64,000 nucleotides of DNA from assembly GCA_036339375.1 (NCBI GenBank), contig JAYZBC010000071.1, forward strand, positions 1-64,000, read 5' to 3'. Origin of the DNA: JAYZBC01 sp036339375. Lineage in GTDB: Bacteria; Pseudomonadota; Alphaproteobacteria; MPNO01; UBA2964. The translations under genes and the position numbers were made by a program. The notes beneath the pieces were generated by a model, which saw nothing but the letters and a program-made list of their open reading frames with translations, was not told the DNA's origin and searched no databases. This document shows, in pieces, positions 53,708 to 62,855 of the stretch. The first letter of the stretch is position 1. Every line of letters begins with the position of its first letter.

Positions 53708-54304
53708 TTATTTTTTTTTAACATTTGTGGATTTCCTTTGTTTAGGGTTTACGTTTTCAATATGGTGCAATCCTTCTTTTAGATAGTCGTAACCAGTTAT
53801 TAAAGTTAAAACTGCAGCTAGCCACAATGCTACTTCGCCAATAGTTCGAATAGGCAGAAAACTCGGCCCTGCGTCGCCAATAATTAAAAATCCAATCGCC
53901 AGCATCTGAATTAGTGTTTTCCATTTTGCCAACGTACTGACCGGTAATCCTACACGAATTTCTGCCAAAAATTCCCTTAATCCGGAGACCATAATTTCTC
54001 TACACAGAATAACTATAGTAGGCAAAATGAGCATTTCACTAATTTGCCCAAAGCCTGTCATAAGTAATAAAACAGCTGATACTAGAAGTTTGTCCGCTAC
54101 AGGGTCTAAAAATTTTCCTAACACAGACTGCTGGCTGAAAGTACGAGCAAAATACCCATCCAAAAAATCGGTAATTGCGGCTAAACTAAAAATAGCACAT
54201 GCGAAATAACGACTAAAATCGGTTTCAAGATAAAACAAACCGACAATTCCCGGAATCACTGCAATACGGAATAAGGTTAATAGGTTTGGTAGATTTGTAA
54301 TCAT
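53708..54304 (-). CDS. pgsA: CDP-diacylglycerol-glycerol-3-phosphate 3-phosphatidyltransferase
   Basis: 198 residues, several membrane helices. The CDP-alcohol phosphotransferase motif D-x2-DG-x2-AR-x8-G-x3-D-x3-D is intact, running from TDFLDGYFAR to FLDPVADK near residues 42-70. It makes phosphatidylglycerol phosphate. The C-terminus is basic. It sits between uvrC and mobB on the same strand. Confidence 0.93.
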   Translation of the reverse strand: MITNLPNLLTLFRIAVIPGIVGLFYLETDFSRYFACAIFSLAAITDFLDGYFARTFSQQSVLGKFLDPVADKLLVSAVLLLMTGFGQISEMLILPTIVILCREIMVSGLREFLAEIRVGLPVSTLAKWKTLIQMLAIGFLIIGDAGPSFLPIRTIGEVALWLAAVLTLITGYDYLKEGLHHIENVNPKQRKSTNVKKK

Positions 54305-54378
54305 AAGAAAAACGTTTGAACCTTTTCCTTAACCCAATTTTTTGTCAAACCGCGTGCCACAACTCCATCCTAATCTTT

Positions 54379-56280
54379 CTAATGAAAATGTTCATAAATT
54401 TTTTTTGCAAGAGGTAGATTAATCCCTGTTACGGCTTCTAAGTCCTTTAAACCAGCAGATGCGACACCACGAGCAGATCCAAAATGTATTAACAAAGAGC
54501 GTTTTCTTTTGGTGCCAATACCCACGATTTCATCCAGAGGAGAACTGAAAGCAGATTTTTTCCTTTTCATTCTGTGGGTTCCGATGGCAAACCGGTGTGC
54601 TTCATCCCGAAGCCTTTGAAGGAAATACAATATTGGGTCATTAGGTTGTAATAATAATGGCTGTTTGTTTTTCATATGAATTTTTTCTCTTCCCGAATTG
54701 CGTTCAGCGCCCTTCGAAATGGCAACTATGGGAATATCAGTTAACATCATATCTTCTAATACTTTTTTAACAGCATTTAATTGGCCTAAACCACCATCAA
54801 GGAGTAGCAAATCCGGCCAATTTTTTGTTTTTCGTTCTGGGTCCTCATTTAATGCGCGTTGGAAGCGCCGTTTCATAATTTGTCGCATCATAGAGTAATC
54901 GTCTCCAGGAGCGATTTTTTGTCCTTTTATGTTAAATTTCCGATAAGCAGATTTGTTAAATCCTTCTGGACCGGCAACAATCATCGCACCTACGGGATCT
55001 GATCCTGAAATATGGCTGTTATCATAGACCTCAATTCTCAAGAGTGGGCCCTCAATTTCGAGTGTTTTTGAAAGACCCTCTAACAAACGTCGCTGGGTGG
55101 CACTCTCCGAAAGTCTACGTGCCAAAGTTTCCTTGGTATTCGTAATCGCAAGTTCAACTAATTTTCGTTTTGATCCTCGAATTGGTTTACTTAAAAGAAC
55201 CTTGCGTTTTGCTTGGAATGATAAGGCGTCGTTTATTAGTTTTCGTTCATGAGGAACCTCATTGCATAAAATTGTCGGTGGAGGCGTTTTGTCCGTGTAA
55301 AATTGTCCCAAAAAAGAACCCATAACGTCGCCTAAGGAGGCATCTGTTGTACGGGTGGGAAAGTAAGTCCAATTTCCAAAATTTTGCCCGGCTCTGAAGA
55401 AAAAAACTTGCAAGCAAAATATGGTGTTTGTTTTTTGAACAATAATAATATCAGCGTCTCCCAGGTTTCTTACATTAATATTTTGATGTGCCTGAATTTG
55501 CGTTAACGCATGAATTCGGTCACGATAAACTGCAGCTCCTTCGAAATTTAATGTATCTGAAGCTTTCTGCATTCGTTCGCTCAATTCGTCTTGTACTTTT
55601 CTGCTTTCTCCCTTTAAAAATCTTTTTGTCTCATCCACAATTGTTTTGTATTCCAGTGGTTTTATTTTCCCCACGCAAGGTGCAGTGCAGCGTTTAATTT
55701 GATACTGCAGACAAGGGCGGGTTCGGTTGGCAAACATTTTGTCTGAGCAATTTCTTAGTGGAAATGCCTTTTGTAAAATCGCTAGGGTTCTGTTTACGGC
55801 ACCAGCAGATGCAAATGGTCCAAAATACTCTCCATCTTTGGAACGTTGCCCACGATGTTTAACTAATTGAGGCCAGTTCCTTGTTTTAGTTAGCAGGATA
55901 TAAGGAAAAGATTTATCGTCTCTAAGCAAAATGTTGTAACGGGGCTTTAATTTTTTTATTAAATTATTTTCAAGTAAAAGCGCATCAAGTTCCGTATGGG
56001 TTGTTATAATTTCAACCGTTTTAGTATTAGCAACCATCCTTTGAATTCTTACAGGTAATTTTCCTGGGCGTGAGTACGCGGATACTCGAACCTTTAGATT
56101 TTTGGCTTTTCCAATATATAAACTATGGTTCTCTTTATCTCTCATACTGTAGATTCCTGGACTGCTTGGGAGTTTAGGAATAATTGATGAAATAATTTTT
56201 GCACCCTGTTGGAGAGACAAGGGGTTTGTTTTAAGAACCTGTCCGATATTTTGTTGTTTCGATTTTTTACGTTTGCTCAT
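54379..56280 (-). CDS. uvrC: Excinuclease ABC subunit C
   Basis: 633 residues, normal length. The N-terminal GIY-YIG nuclease (PGIYSMRDKENHSLYIGKAKNLK, about 41-65), the LRDDKSFPYILLT block, the cysteine region with CLQYQIKRCTAPC, a UVR motif near 210-245, the RNase H-like endonuclease (YDNSHISGSDPVGAM, LLLDGGLGQL) and a C-terminal helix-hairpin-helix (IGTKRKRSLLIHFG) are in order. It makes both incisions in nucleotide excision repair. uvrB is 1.7 kb upstream on the same strand. Confidence 0.96.
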   Translation of the reverse strand: MSKRKKSKQQNIGQVLKTNPLSLQQGAKIISSIIPKLPSSPGIYSMRDKENHSLYIGKAKNLKVRVSAYSRPGKLPVRIQRMVANTKTVEIITTHTELDALLLENNLIKKLKPRYNILLRDDKSFPYILLTKTRNWPQLVKHRGQRSKDGEYFGPFASAGAVNRTLAILQKAFPLRNCSDKMFANRTRPCLQYQIKRCTAPCVGKIKPLEYKTIVDETKRFLKGESRKVQDELSERMQKASDTLNFEGAAVYRDRIHALTQIQAHQNINVRNLGDADIIIVQKTNTIFCLQVFFFRAGQNFGNWTYFPTRTTDASLGDVMGSFLGQFYTDKTPPPTILCNEVPHERKLINDALSFQAKRKVLLSKPIRGSKRKLVELAITNTKETLARRLSESATQRRLLEGLSKTLEIEGPLLRIEVYDNSHISGSDPVGAMIVAGPEGFNKSAYRKFNIKGQKIAPGDDYSMMRQIMKRRFQRALNEDPERKTKNWPDLLLLDGGLGQLNAVKKVLEDMMLTDIPIVAISKGAERNSGREKIHMKNKQPLLLQPNDPILYFLQRLRDEAHRFAIGTHRMKRKKSAFSSPLDEIVGIGTKRKRSLLIHFGSARGVASAGLKDLEAVTGINLPLAKKIYEHFH

Positions 56281-56516
56281 GCCCCACCTTTCATATTATA
56301 GCGGACCAAACTTGAGCGGTGTTCATTAATTTTTCCAGCGCGAAATTTACTAAATAATAGGGGTCAATCTTTAATTACGAAATAGCAGTTTTTATTTTTT
56401 CAGCATGGAAATATTTTATCAAAAAATTGTATGTATTTATTTTTGTTATGCAATAAAAAAAGCTGATAAGAACCATCGTGACGTTTTAAAAGTTGGTTGC
56501 CAATTTTTCGTATTCT

Positions 56517-56924
56517 TCAGAAACGAGTACGTTCAATCTCCACACCTACACTTGTAGCATCTGGGAATACGTCTAATTTTTCTACGCGAACCCTAACAGC
56601 GCTAATTCGTTCGTCGGATAAAATTTCAGATGCAATACGTTCAGCCAAGGTTTCTACAAGATTAATATGTCCGGCATTCACAATCGTCCTTATTTTAAGA
56701 GCAATTTCTTCGTAACAAACGACCTCAGCAAGTTTATCTGGAATAGGCGCTTCTGGTTCTGGGACCTCCATGTCCAAATTTATGCGAACTCGTTGTTGGT
56801 CATCCTTTTCATGTCCATGTACTCCAACCGAAGCAGTTAAAACTAAGTCGCGTATAAATACAAAACGGATAAATTTTCTCTTAACAGGCTGAGGCAAGGT
56901 TTTAAGAATATTTTGAGGACTCAT
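56517..56924 (-). CDS. folB: Dihydroneopterin aldolase (FolB)
   Basis: 135 residues. VFIRDLVLTASVGVHGHEKDDQQ near residue 23, the conserved Glu in LVETLAERIASEIL and the C-terminal VRVEKLDVFPDATSVGVEIER match the folate-pathway aldolase. The first about 18 residues are extra and the start may be later. It is 49 bp downstream of the FolM-like reductase gene; together they handle pterin substrates. Confidence 0.88.
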   Translation of the reverse strand: MSPQNILKTLPQPVKRKFIRFVFIRDLVLTASVGVHGHEKDDQQRVRINLDMEVPEPEAPIPDKLAEVVCYEEIALKIRTIVNAGHINLVETLAERIASEILSDERISAVRVRVEKLDVFPDATSVGVEIERTRF

Positions 56925-56973
56925 TGCTCGATTATCTTTCTTTTTTCCAAATTTTTCATGTTTTCAAAAAATA

Positions 56974-57747
56974 TTATTCTTCGGGCATTGCTTGATTGCT
57001 TTTTGGCTGGGCCCAACCAAGGTGCTGTCCACCATCTAGGACAATCATCTGTCCAGTCAAAGATTGGTTGCTAAGGATAAATTGTACTGCATTACTAATT
57101 TCTTGGGTCGTTGTCCCCCTGCTTAAAGGGGTTGCAGCACATTGTTGAGCAAATTGTGTTATAGTCTGGCGCGGGCTAGGTAGTGTCGGTCCTGGGCCGA
57201 TAGCATTAACCCTGATATCTGGTGCTAGAGCGAGAGCTAAACTTTGTGTAAGCGCCCACAAACCGGTTTTGCTCATTGTGTAGGATAAAAAATAGGGAGT
57301 GAGATTCCAAACTCTTTGATCAACTAAATTTATTACATTTCCGGAGAGATTGTTGGGCAATGATTTTGCAAATTCCTTTATAAGGAAAACGGGGGCCTTT
57401 AGATTTGTATTGATGTGTTTGTCCCAACTTTTAGTTGTAACTGTTTCGAGGGTGTCGTGTTCAAAAACCGAAGCATTATTTATTAAACAATTAATTGGAC
57501 CAAGAGAAGAAGTTGCTGCTTCAAAAAGGTTTTTAATTCCTTCCTTTTTATCTAATTTAGCGTGAATAGCAACGGCTCGACCGCCTCCCTTTTCAATTTT
57601 TTCAACAACCTCAGCAGCATCTTTGTTAGACTTATTGTAATGGATTGCTACTTCCCACCCTATTTTTCCTAAATCAATTGCAATTTTTCTACCAATGCGC
57701 TTTGCGCCGCCGGTTACAATGACTTTTTTGTGGATCATTTTAGACAT
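56974..57747 (-). CDS. FolM-like SDR, probable pteridine reductase
   Basis: 257-residue short-chain reductase with the TGGAKRIGR loop near residue 12, in which the Arg is characteristic of pteridine reductases using NADPH. The catalytic residues are Tyr in YFLSYTMSK and its Lys; NNASVFEHD is also typical of the group. Adjacent folB supports a role in dihydromonapterin or dihydrofolate reduction. Whether it replaces FolA cannot be told from this window. Confidence 0.83.
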   Translation of the reverse strand: MSKMIHKKVIVTGGAKRIGRKIAIDLGKIGWEVAIHYNKSNKDAAEVVEKIEKGGGRAVAIHAKLDKKEGIKNLFEAATSSLGPINCLINNASVFEHDTLETVTTKSWDKHINTNLKAPVFLIKEFAKSLPNNLSGNVINLVDQRVWNLTPYFLSYTMSKTGLWALTQSLALALAPDIRVNAIGPGPTLPSPRQTITQFAQQCAATPLSRGTTTQEISNAVQFILSNQSLTGQMIVLDGGQHLGWAQPKSNQAMPEE

Positions 57748-58013
57748 TAAAACAAAAATTGTTTGAAATTATTCTGACTAACTATTGTCCAAAAATACGG
57801 TTGGGTCCGACTTTTAACAGGACTACCATTTACACTATCTTTAACACAAGCCCATTAGATTTTGGATAACAAATGATATAATCATGTTTGTTTAGGTCTT
57901 TATTATGACGCATAAATTTTCTGGACCCGCATAAGTAAAATTGTATTCAGCAATTTGGGATTTTTCAAATATTTTGTTGTAAATCTCTTTCGCCATAAAA
58001 TTCTGTTTTTCGA
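57748..58013. other. 266-bp gap between uvrB and the FolM-like gene
   Basis: A 34-codon minus-strand frame (57892-57996, starting MAKEIYNKIF) is open here but lacks a ribosome site; I do not call it a gene. No LexA-type GTTC-N7-GTTC box or terminator with a GC stem is seen. Confidence 0.35.
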
Positions 58014-60131
58014 TTAGGTTTTTTTATGGAATTTTTTCTGCTTTTTGTTGCTTGAGGCTTTAAATCGTGCCGCGAGGCGCTTAGGTCCGGTGGGTACTGA
58101 CTGTTCAATACCCAACTCTACTGTTTCTAAACGATAAATTTTATCCCTTAAGCGCGCTGCTTCTTCAAATTCTAGATCGGCTGCAGCCTCTGTCATTCTG
58201 GATTTTAAATCATTTAAATGGTTAACTAGATTAGCTCCCACAAAATGTTTTGCCTCTTCGTTACCGGTATTTACTGTGAAATGATCTCCCTCATATACAG
58301 AGCTTAAGATATCGCCGATTTCTTTTTTTATGCTTTCAGGAGTAATACCATTAGCAAAATTAAATTCTTGCTGTTTTTTTCGACGGCGGTTTGTTTCACT
58401 TATTGCATAATCTAACGAATCTGTAACTTTGTCTGCATAAAGGATTACCCGCCCCTCAATGTTTCTGGCTGCACGACCGATTGTTTGGACTAATGAAGTT
58501 CTTGACCGCAAAAATCCCTCTTTGTCAGCATCAAGAATGACCACTAAAGCACATTCTGGTATGTCTAATCCTTCTCTTAAAAGGTTAATCCCAATTAATA
58601 CATCGAAAGCCCCTAGACGAAGGTCGCGAATTATTTCGATTCTTTCAAGCGTATCTATATCGGAATGTAAATATCTAACGCGAATACCTGCTTCTTGCAT
58701 ATAATCTGTTAAATCTTCAGCCATGCGTTTGGTCAACGTAGTAACAAGTACCCGCTGGTTTTTTTGGGCACATTCCTTGCTCTCTGCGAGAAGGTCATCA
58801 ACTTGGTTTTCTGCAGGCCGTATAATGCACCTGGGATCAATTAGGCCCGTTGGTCTTATTATTTGTTCAACAAAAATCCCCTCCGTCTGTTTTAATTCCC
58901 ACGGGCCAGGTGTTGCAGAAACAAAAATGGTCTGTGGCCGCATCAATTCCCATTCTTCAAATTTCAATGGACGATTGTCTACACATGACGGCAGTCGAAA
59001 TCCAAAATTCGACAAAGTTGTTTTACGATTAAAGTCCCCTCGGTACATACCCCCCAATTGTGGTACGGTGACATGGCTTTCATCCACGAAAAGAAGCGAA
59101 TCCTTAGGTAGATATTCAAACAAAGTTGGTGGAGGTTCCCCAGGGGCTCTTCCTGTTAAATAACGCGAGTAATTTTCTATTCCTGCACAATGCCCTGTGG
59201 TTTCCATCATTTCTAAATCAAAGACCGTTCGTTGTTCTAGACGTTGGGCTTCTATAAGTTTCTTTCTTTTTTCTAGACTAAACAGTTGCGTTTTGAGTTC
59301 CCTGCGTATTTCTTTACAGGCCTGCTTTAGGGTTGGTTTCGGCGTTACGTAATGGCTATTTGGATATATCGTGATGTGATCCAATTTATTGGATTTTGCA
59401 CCGGTTAATGGATCAAATTCAAAAATGTTTTCAATTTCATTTCCAAATAAAGATAACCGCCAGGCTCGGTCTTCATAATGAGCGGGGAAAATTTCGACAA
59501 TATCACCGCGGACGCGAAAAGATCCCCGAGTAAAATTCTGGTCATTACGCCTATATTGCAATTCCACAAATTTGCGCAAAAGATTCTCTCTCTTGATTTC
59601 CTGACCCGTAACAAGGGGCATTGTCATTTCCGAATAAATTCCAACGTCACCAATTCCATAAATACAGGAAACAGAAGCAACAATAATTACGTCCCGTCGC
59701 TCCAGAAGGGCTCGAGTTGCCGAATGGCGCATGCGGTCAATTTGTTCATTAATTGAAGCGTCTTTTTCAATGTATGTATCAGTACGTGGTACATAAGCTT
59801 CTGGCTGATAATAGTCATAATAAGAGACAAAATATTCTACGGAGTTATTCGGAAAAAATGTCTTCATTTCCCCATAAAGCTGGGCTGCTAGAGTTTTGTT
59901 TGGGGCCAAGACCAATGATGGGCGTTGAAGTGTTTTTATCACTTGGGCCATCGTAAATGTTTTCCCCGACCCTGTTACACCAAGCAGGACTTGGCTGCGT
60001 TCTTTGGCTCCAATTCCAGTAATAAGTTGTTTTATAGCGTCCGGTTGATCGCCTGCTGGTTTGAATTCTGATGTAAGTTGAAAATCAAATTTTTGGGCAA
60101 CTAAAAATTTTTCTGACAAAGGTGTGGACAT
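58014..60131 (-). CDS. uvrB: Excinuclease ABC subunit B
   Basis: 705 residues. Helicase motif I GVTGSGKTFTMAQ near residue 52, the beta-hairpin region YYDYYQPEAYVPRTDTYIEKD, motif II DESHVTVPQ, motifs V-VI (INLLREGLDIPECALV, QTIGRAARN), and the C-terminal UVR domain LEFEEAARLRDKIYRLE are present. It ends in a basic Lys-rich tail. It verifies damage and loads UvrC. No obvious SOS box is seen in the 114 bp upstream. Confidence 0.96.
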   Translation of the reverse strand: MSTPLSEKFLVAQKFDFQLTSEFKPAGDQPDAIKQLITGIGAKERSQVLLGVTGSGKTFTMAQVIKTLQRPSLVLAPNKTLAAQLYGEMKTFFPNNSVEYFVSYYDYYQPEAYVPRTDTYIEKDASINEQIDRMRHSATRALLERRDVIIVASVSCIYGIGDVGIYSEMTMPLVTGQEIKRENLLRKFVELQYRRNDQNFTRGSFRVRGDIVEIFPAHYEDRAWRLSLFGNEIENIFEFDPLTGAKSNKLDHITIYPNSHYVTPKPTLKQACKEIRRELKTQLFSLEKRKKLIEAQRLEQRTVFDLEMMETTGHCAGIENYSRYLTGRAPGEPPPTLFEYLPKDSLLFVDESHVTVPQLGGMYRGDFNRKTTLSNFGFRLPSCVDNRPLKFEEWELMRPQTIFVSATPGPWELKQTEGIFVEQIIRPTGLIDPRCIIRPAENQVDDLLAESKECAQKNQRVLVTTLTKRMAEDLTDYMQEAGIRVRYLHSDIDTLERIEIIRDLRLGAFDVLIGINLLREGLDIPECALVVILDADKEGFLRSRTSLVQTIGRAARNIEGRVILYADKVTDSLDYAISETNRRRKKQQEFNFANGITPESIKKEIGDILSSVYEGDHFTVNTGNEEAKHFVGANLVNHLNDLKSRMTEAAADLEFEEAARLRDKIYRLETVELGIEQSVPTGPKRLAARFKASSNKKQKKFHKKT

Positions 60132-60245
60132 AAGCTTATAGTTTTTTGCTACCTAAGGGTTTTTAGGGTTATAAAATGGAAATTCTATTCGGTTTTAAAT
60201 ATAGTTTTTAGTTATGTTTTCCGAAAGTGTCTTATTGGAGTACCT

Positions 60246-61262
60246 ATGTATTTAAGAAATAGATGGTATGTAGCAGCTTGGAATAAAGAGGTTGGAAACA
60301 AACCTTTGGCGCGTACAATTATGAATGAGCCGATTGTTTTTTTTCGGGACGAATTTGGGAATCCTGTAGCGCTAGAAGATTCGTGTGCCCATCGTTTTAT
60401 GGCTCTCTCTTTGGGCAAGGTGTTAAACGGTGTGATTCAATGTCCTTATCATGGGTTGGAATATGATAAAACGGGAAAATGTATATCAATTCCCGGCCAA
60501 ACAATGGTCCCCCCCGGCGCAGTTATTAGGTCCTATCCTGTATTAGAGAAATGGAGATGGATTTGGATTTGGATGGGCAATCCAAATGAGGCAGATGAGA
60601 GTTTAATTCCGGATTTTCATTGGAATGATGATCCTGAATGGGTGGCCGTTGGGGATTATTTTTATGTAAGGGGTAATTACCGTTTGTTAATTGACAACTT
60701 AATGGACCTTACACACGTAGCGTATGTCCATTCAACTACATTAGGTACGGAAAACGTAGCAGATTTTCCGGTGAAGGTAAAAAGGGGCGACAGCAAAGTG
60801 CATGTCGAACGTTGGGTTTTAAATGAGCCGGCTCCCCCAATGTTTGAAAAGATAGGAGAATTCACCGGCCCTGTCGATCGGTGGCAGTTGATTCATTATT
60901 TACCTCCAAGTCATTTTGTCATTGATGTAGGTTGTGCGATGGCTAACACAGGAGCACCAAGTGGTGATCGAAGAAAGGGTATAACCATGTTTTCGAATCA
61001 CACTTTAACTCCAGAAAATGAAAGTGCTACGCATTACTTTTGGCACCATGCACGTAATTTTAGACGAAATGAAAGTCAACTAACTGAGACTTTGGCTAAT
61101 GCAACAAAAACGGCGTTTGGGGAAGATGTTAGTATCATTGAGATGCAACAGAACCGGATGGACCGAGCTCGACACAAAAAACCAATAATTGATATTAACG
61201 CTGATGCGGGAGTTCTGCAGGGACGAAAATTATTAGATGAACTAATTGCTGCCGAAAATTAA
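60246..61262 (+). CDS. Rieske 2Fe-2S oxygenase, VanA-like
   Basis: 338-residue single-component alpha-subunit of the Rieske non-heme iron oxygenases, closest in layout to vanillate O-demethylase oxygenase. The Rieske ligands are Cys47-x-His49 (SCAHRFMALS) and Cys66-x2-His69 (QCPYHGLEYD); mononuclear iron ligands are likely His157 and His162 with bridging Asp154 (LMDLTHVAYVH). The ATG follows TTGGAGTACCT. No reductase partner gene is adjacent. Hydroxylation or O/N-demethylation of an aromatic or methylated compound is inferred; substrate unknown. Confidence 0.88.
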   Translation: MYLRNRWYVAAWNKEVGNKPLARTIMNEPIVFFRDEFGNPVALEDSCAHRFMALSLGKVLNGVIQCPYHGLEYDKTGKCISIPGQTMVPPGAVIRSYPVLEKWRWIWIWMGNPNEADESLIPDFHWNDDPEWVAVGDYFYVRGNYRLLIDNLMDLTHVAYVHSTTLGTENVADFPVKVKRGDSKVHVERWVLNEPAPPMFEKIGEFTGPVDRWQLIHYLPPSHFVIDVGCAMANTGAPSGDRRKGITMFSNHTLTPENESATHYFWHHARNFRRNESQLTETLANATKTAFGEDVSIIEMQQNRMDRARHKKPIIDINADAGVLQGRKLLDELIAAEN

Positions 61263-61274
61263 CGTGCATAAACG

Positions 61275-61303
61275 AGACAAGATCTTGAAATACCTTGTCT
61301 TTT
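61275..61303 (+). terminator. Rho-independent terminator after the Rieske gene
   Basis: AGACAAG (61275-61281) and CTTGTCT (61294-61300) form a perfect 7-bp stem with a 12-nt loop, followed by TTT, 12 bp after the stop codon. Confidence 0.55.
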
Positions 61304-61375
61304 GAATCGGGCTTTTGTTTGGGTTTTATTGAGTTTTAATCAAATATAGAAATGATGAGAATGTTATTTTGGTAA

Positions 61376-61389
61376 TGTTTTATAAAACA
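61376..61389. promoter_or_regulatory. 14-bp palindrome upstream of aspC-type gene
   Basis: TGTTTTATAAAACA is perfectly self-complementary and lies about 115 bp before the aminotransferase start. A regulator site or an AT-rich promoter element is possible; no matching second site was found. Confidence 0.25.
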
Positions 61390-61504
61390 AACTCTATTAA
61401 AATTTAAACCAATATGGTCTAGAATATATCGTAGCAATGGTTAATGTAGACTTTCTGTGGCATTAATGTGGCGCTGCTTTTGGCTAGCCAACAAGGTTTT
61501 TGTT

Positions 61505-62710
61505 ATGTCTATCATTTCTTCTCGTTTGTCTCGTATTAAGCCATCAGCAACTAATGTTCTTACTGGTAAGGTAACCGAGTTAAAGGCTGCTGGAAAAAAG
61601 ATTATAGCCCTTAATGCAGGTGAACCAGACTTTGATACGCCTCTCCATATAAAACAGGCAGGTATAAAAGCAATTCAATCTGGTGAAACTAAATATACGC
61701 CTATTTCTGGTACTTTAGCTTTGCGTGAGGCAATTACTGCTAAATTTGAACGTGAAAATACCCTCACTTATGATCCGATGAAACAGGTGACTGTGGGTTG
61801 TGGGGGTAAGCAAGTTATTTTTAATGCAATGATGGCTACTCTAGAGATTGGTGATGAGGTGATTATCCCTGCACCCTTTTGGGTTTCCTATCCGGATATT
61901 GTGTTGCTGGCTGACGGGAATCCTGTTTTTGTAGAATGTCCGAGTCAAGCGGGATTTAAAATGCTTCCGGAGATGTTGGAAAAAGCAATTACGCCCAAAA
62001 CTAAATGGATTTTTATTAATTCACCGAATAATCCAAGTGGGGCTACTTACACCCAAAAGGAATTAAAAGAAATATCACAGGTTCTTGTTAAATATCCTGA
62101 TATTTGGATTTTAACAGATGATATTTACGAAAAAATAATTTATGACGACTTTCAATTTTCAACAATTGCTCAAATTGAACCTAGTCTATATGACCGTACT
62201 TTGACCCTTAACGGAGTCTCTAAAGCCTATAGTATGACTGGTTGGCGCTTAGGTTATGCTGCTGGGCCGGTTGATTTAATTTCTGCAATTAACAACATTC
62301 AGTCTCAGTCAACAACTCATACCTCTTCTATAACTCAAGCCGCCACTATAGAAGCCTTAAATGGGCAGCACGATTTTGTTGAAGAAAATAATGACCAGTT
62401 TAAACAAAGACGTGATTTGGTTGTATCAATGTTAAATGAAACCGAAGGGGTGTCTTGTCTCACACCCAGCGGGGCATTTTATGTTTATCCAAGTTGTGCC
62501 GGGGTTATTGGGAGAAAGACACCAAGAGGGGAAATTATTTCGGATGATACATCATTCTGCACTTACCTGCTAGAAACCCAACAGGTCGCAGTAGTACCTG
62601 GAACCGCTTTTGGTATGTCCCCCTTTTTTAGAATTTCTTATGCTACTTCGGAGTGGGAACTTGAGGACGCGTGCAAACGTATCCAACATGCTTGTAGAAC
62701 ACTTCAGTAA
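61505..62710 (+). CDS. Aspartate-type (class I) aminotransferase
   Basis: 401 residues from the ATG at 61505; a TTG-like upstream extension to 61457 is not family-like. Class I fold PLP enzyme of the alphaproteobacterial AspC/AatA group: LNAGEPDFDTP, SGETKYTPISGTLALREAI, INSPNNPSGATYT, the PLP Lys240 in LNGVSKAYSMTGWRLGY, and FRISYATS with the carboxylate-binding Arg. It should transfer the amino group between aspartate and 2-oxoglutarate; prephenate activity is possible in this group. Confidence 0.93.
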   Translation: MSIISSRLSRIKPSATNVLTGKVTELKAAGKKIIALNAGEPDFDTPLHIKQAGIKAIQSGETKYTPISGTLALREAITAKFERENTLTYDPMKQVTVGCGGKQVIFNAMMATLEIGDEVIIPAPFWVSYPDIVLLADGNPVFVECPSQAGFKMLPEMLEKAITPKTKWIFINSPNNPSGATYTQKELKEISQVLVKYPDIWILTDDIYEKIIYDDFQFSTIAQIEPSLYDRTLTLNGVSKAYSMTGWRLGYAAGPVDLISAINNIQSQSTTHTSSITQAATIEALNGQHDFVEENNDQFKQRRDLVVSMLNETEGVSCLTPSGAFYVYPSCAGVIGRKTPRGEIISDDTSFCTYLLETQQVAVVPGTAFGMSPFFRISYATSEWELEDACKRIQHACRTLQ

Positions 62711-62855
62711 AAAAACAGATGTATTTTTCCTTGCATCTCGCCCATTGGGCTGGAAACATAGTCGCTTCAAAATTAATTATAGTAATTCTGTTGTTGCTAA
62801 TAATCGACATAGGACAGAATTGCCTAACAAGGGTAAATTTTCAAGGGAGTTATAA

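Noticed and set aside
57892..57996. 34-codon minus-strand frame beginning MAKEIYNKIF
   Set aside because: No ribosome site, no recognisable family, and short enough to occur by chance.
58014..60246. SOS (LexA) box before uvrB
   Set aside because: No GTTC-N7-GTTC was found in the upstream 114 bp on either strand.
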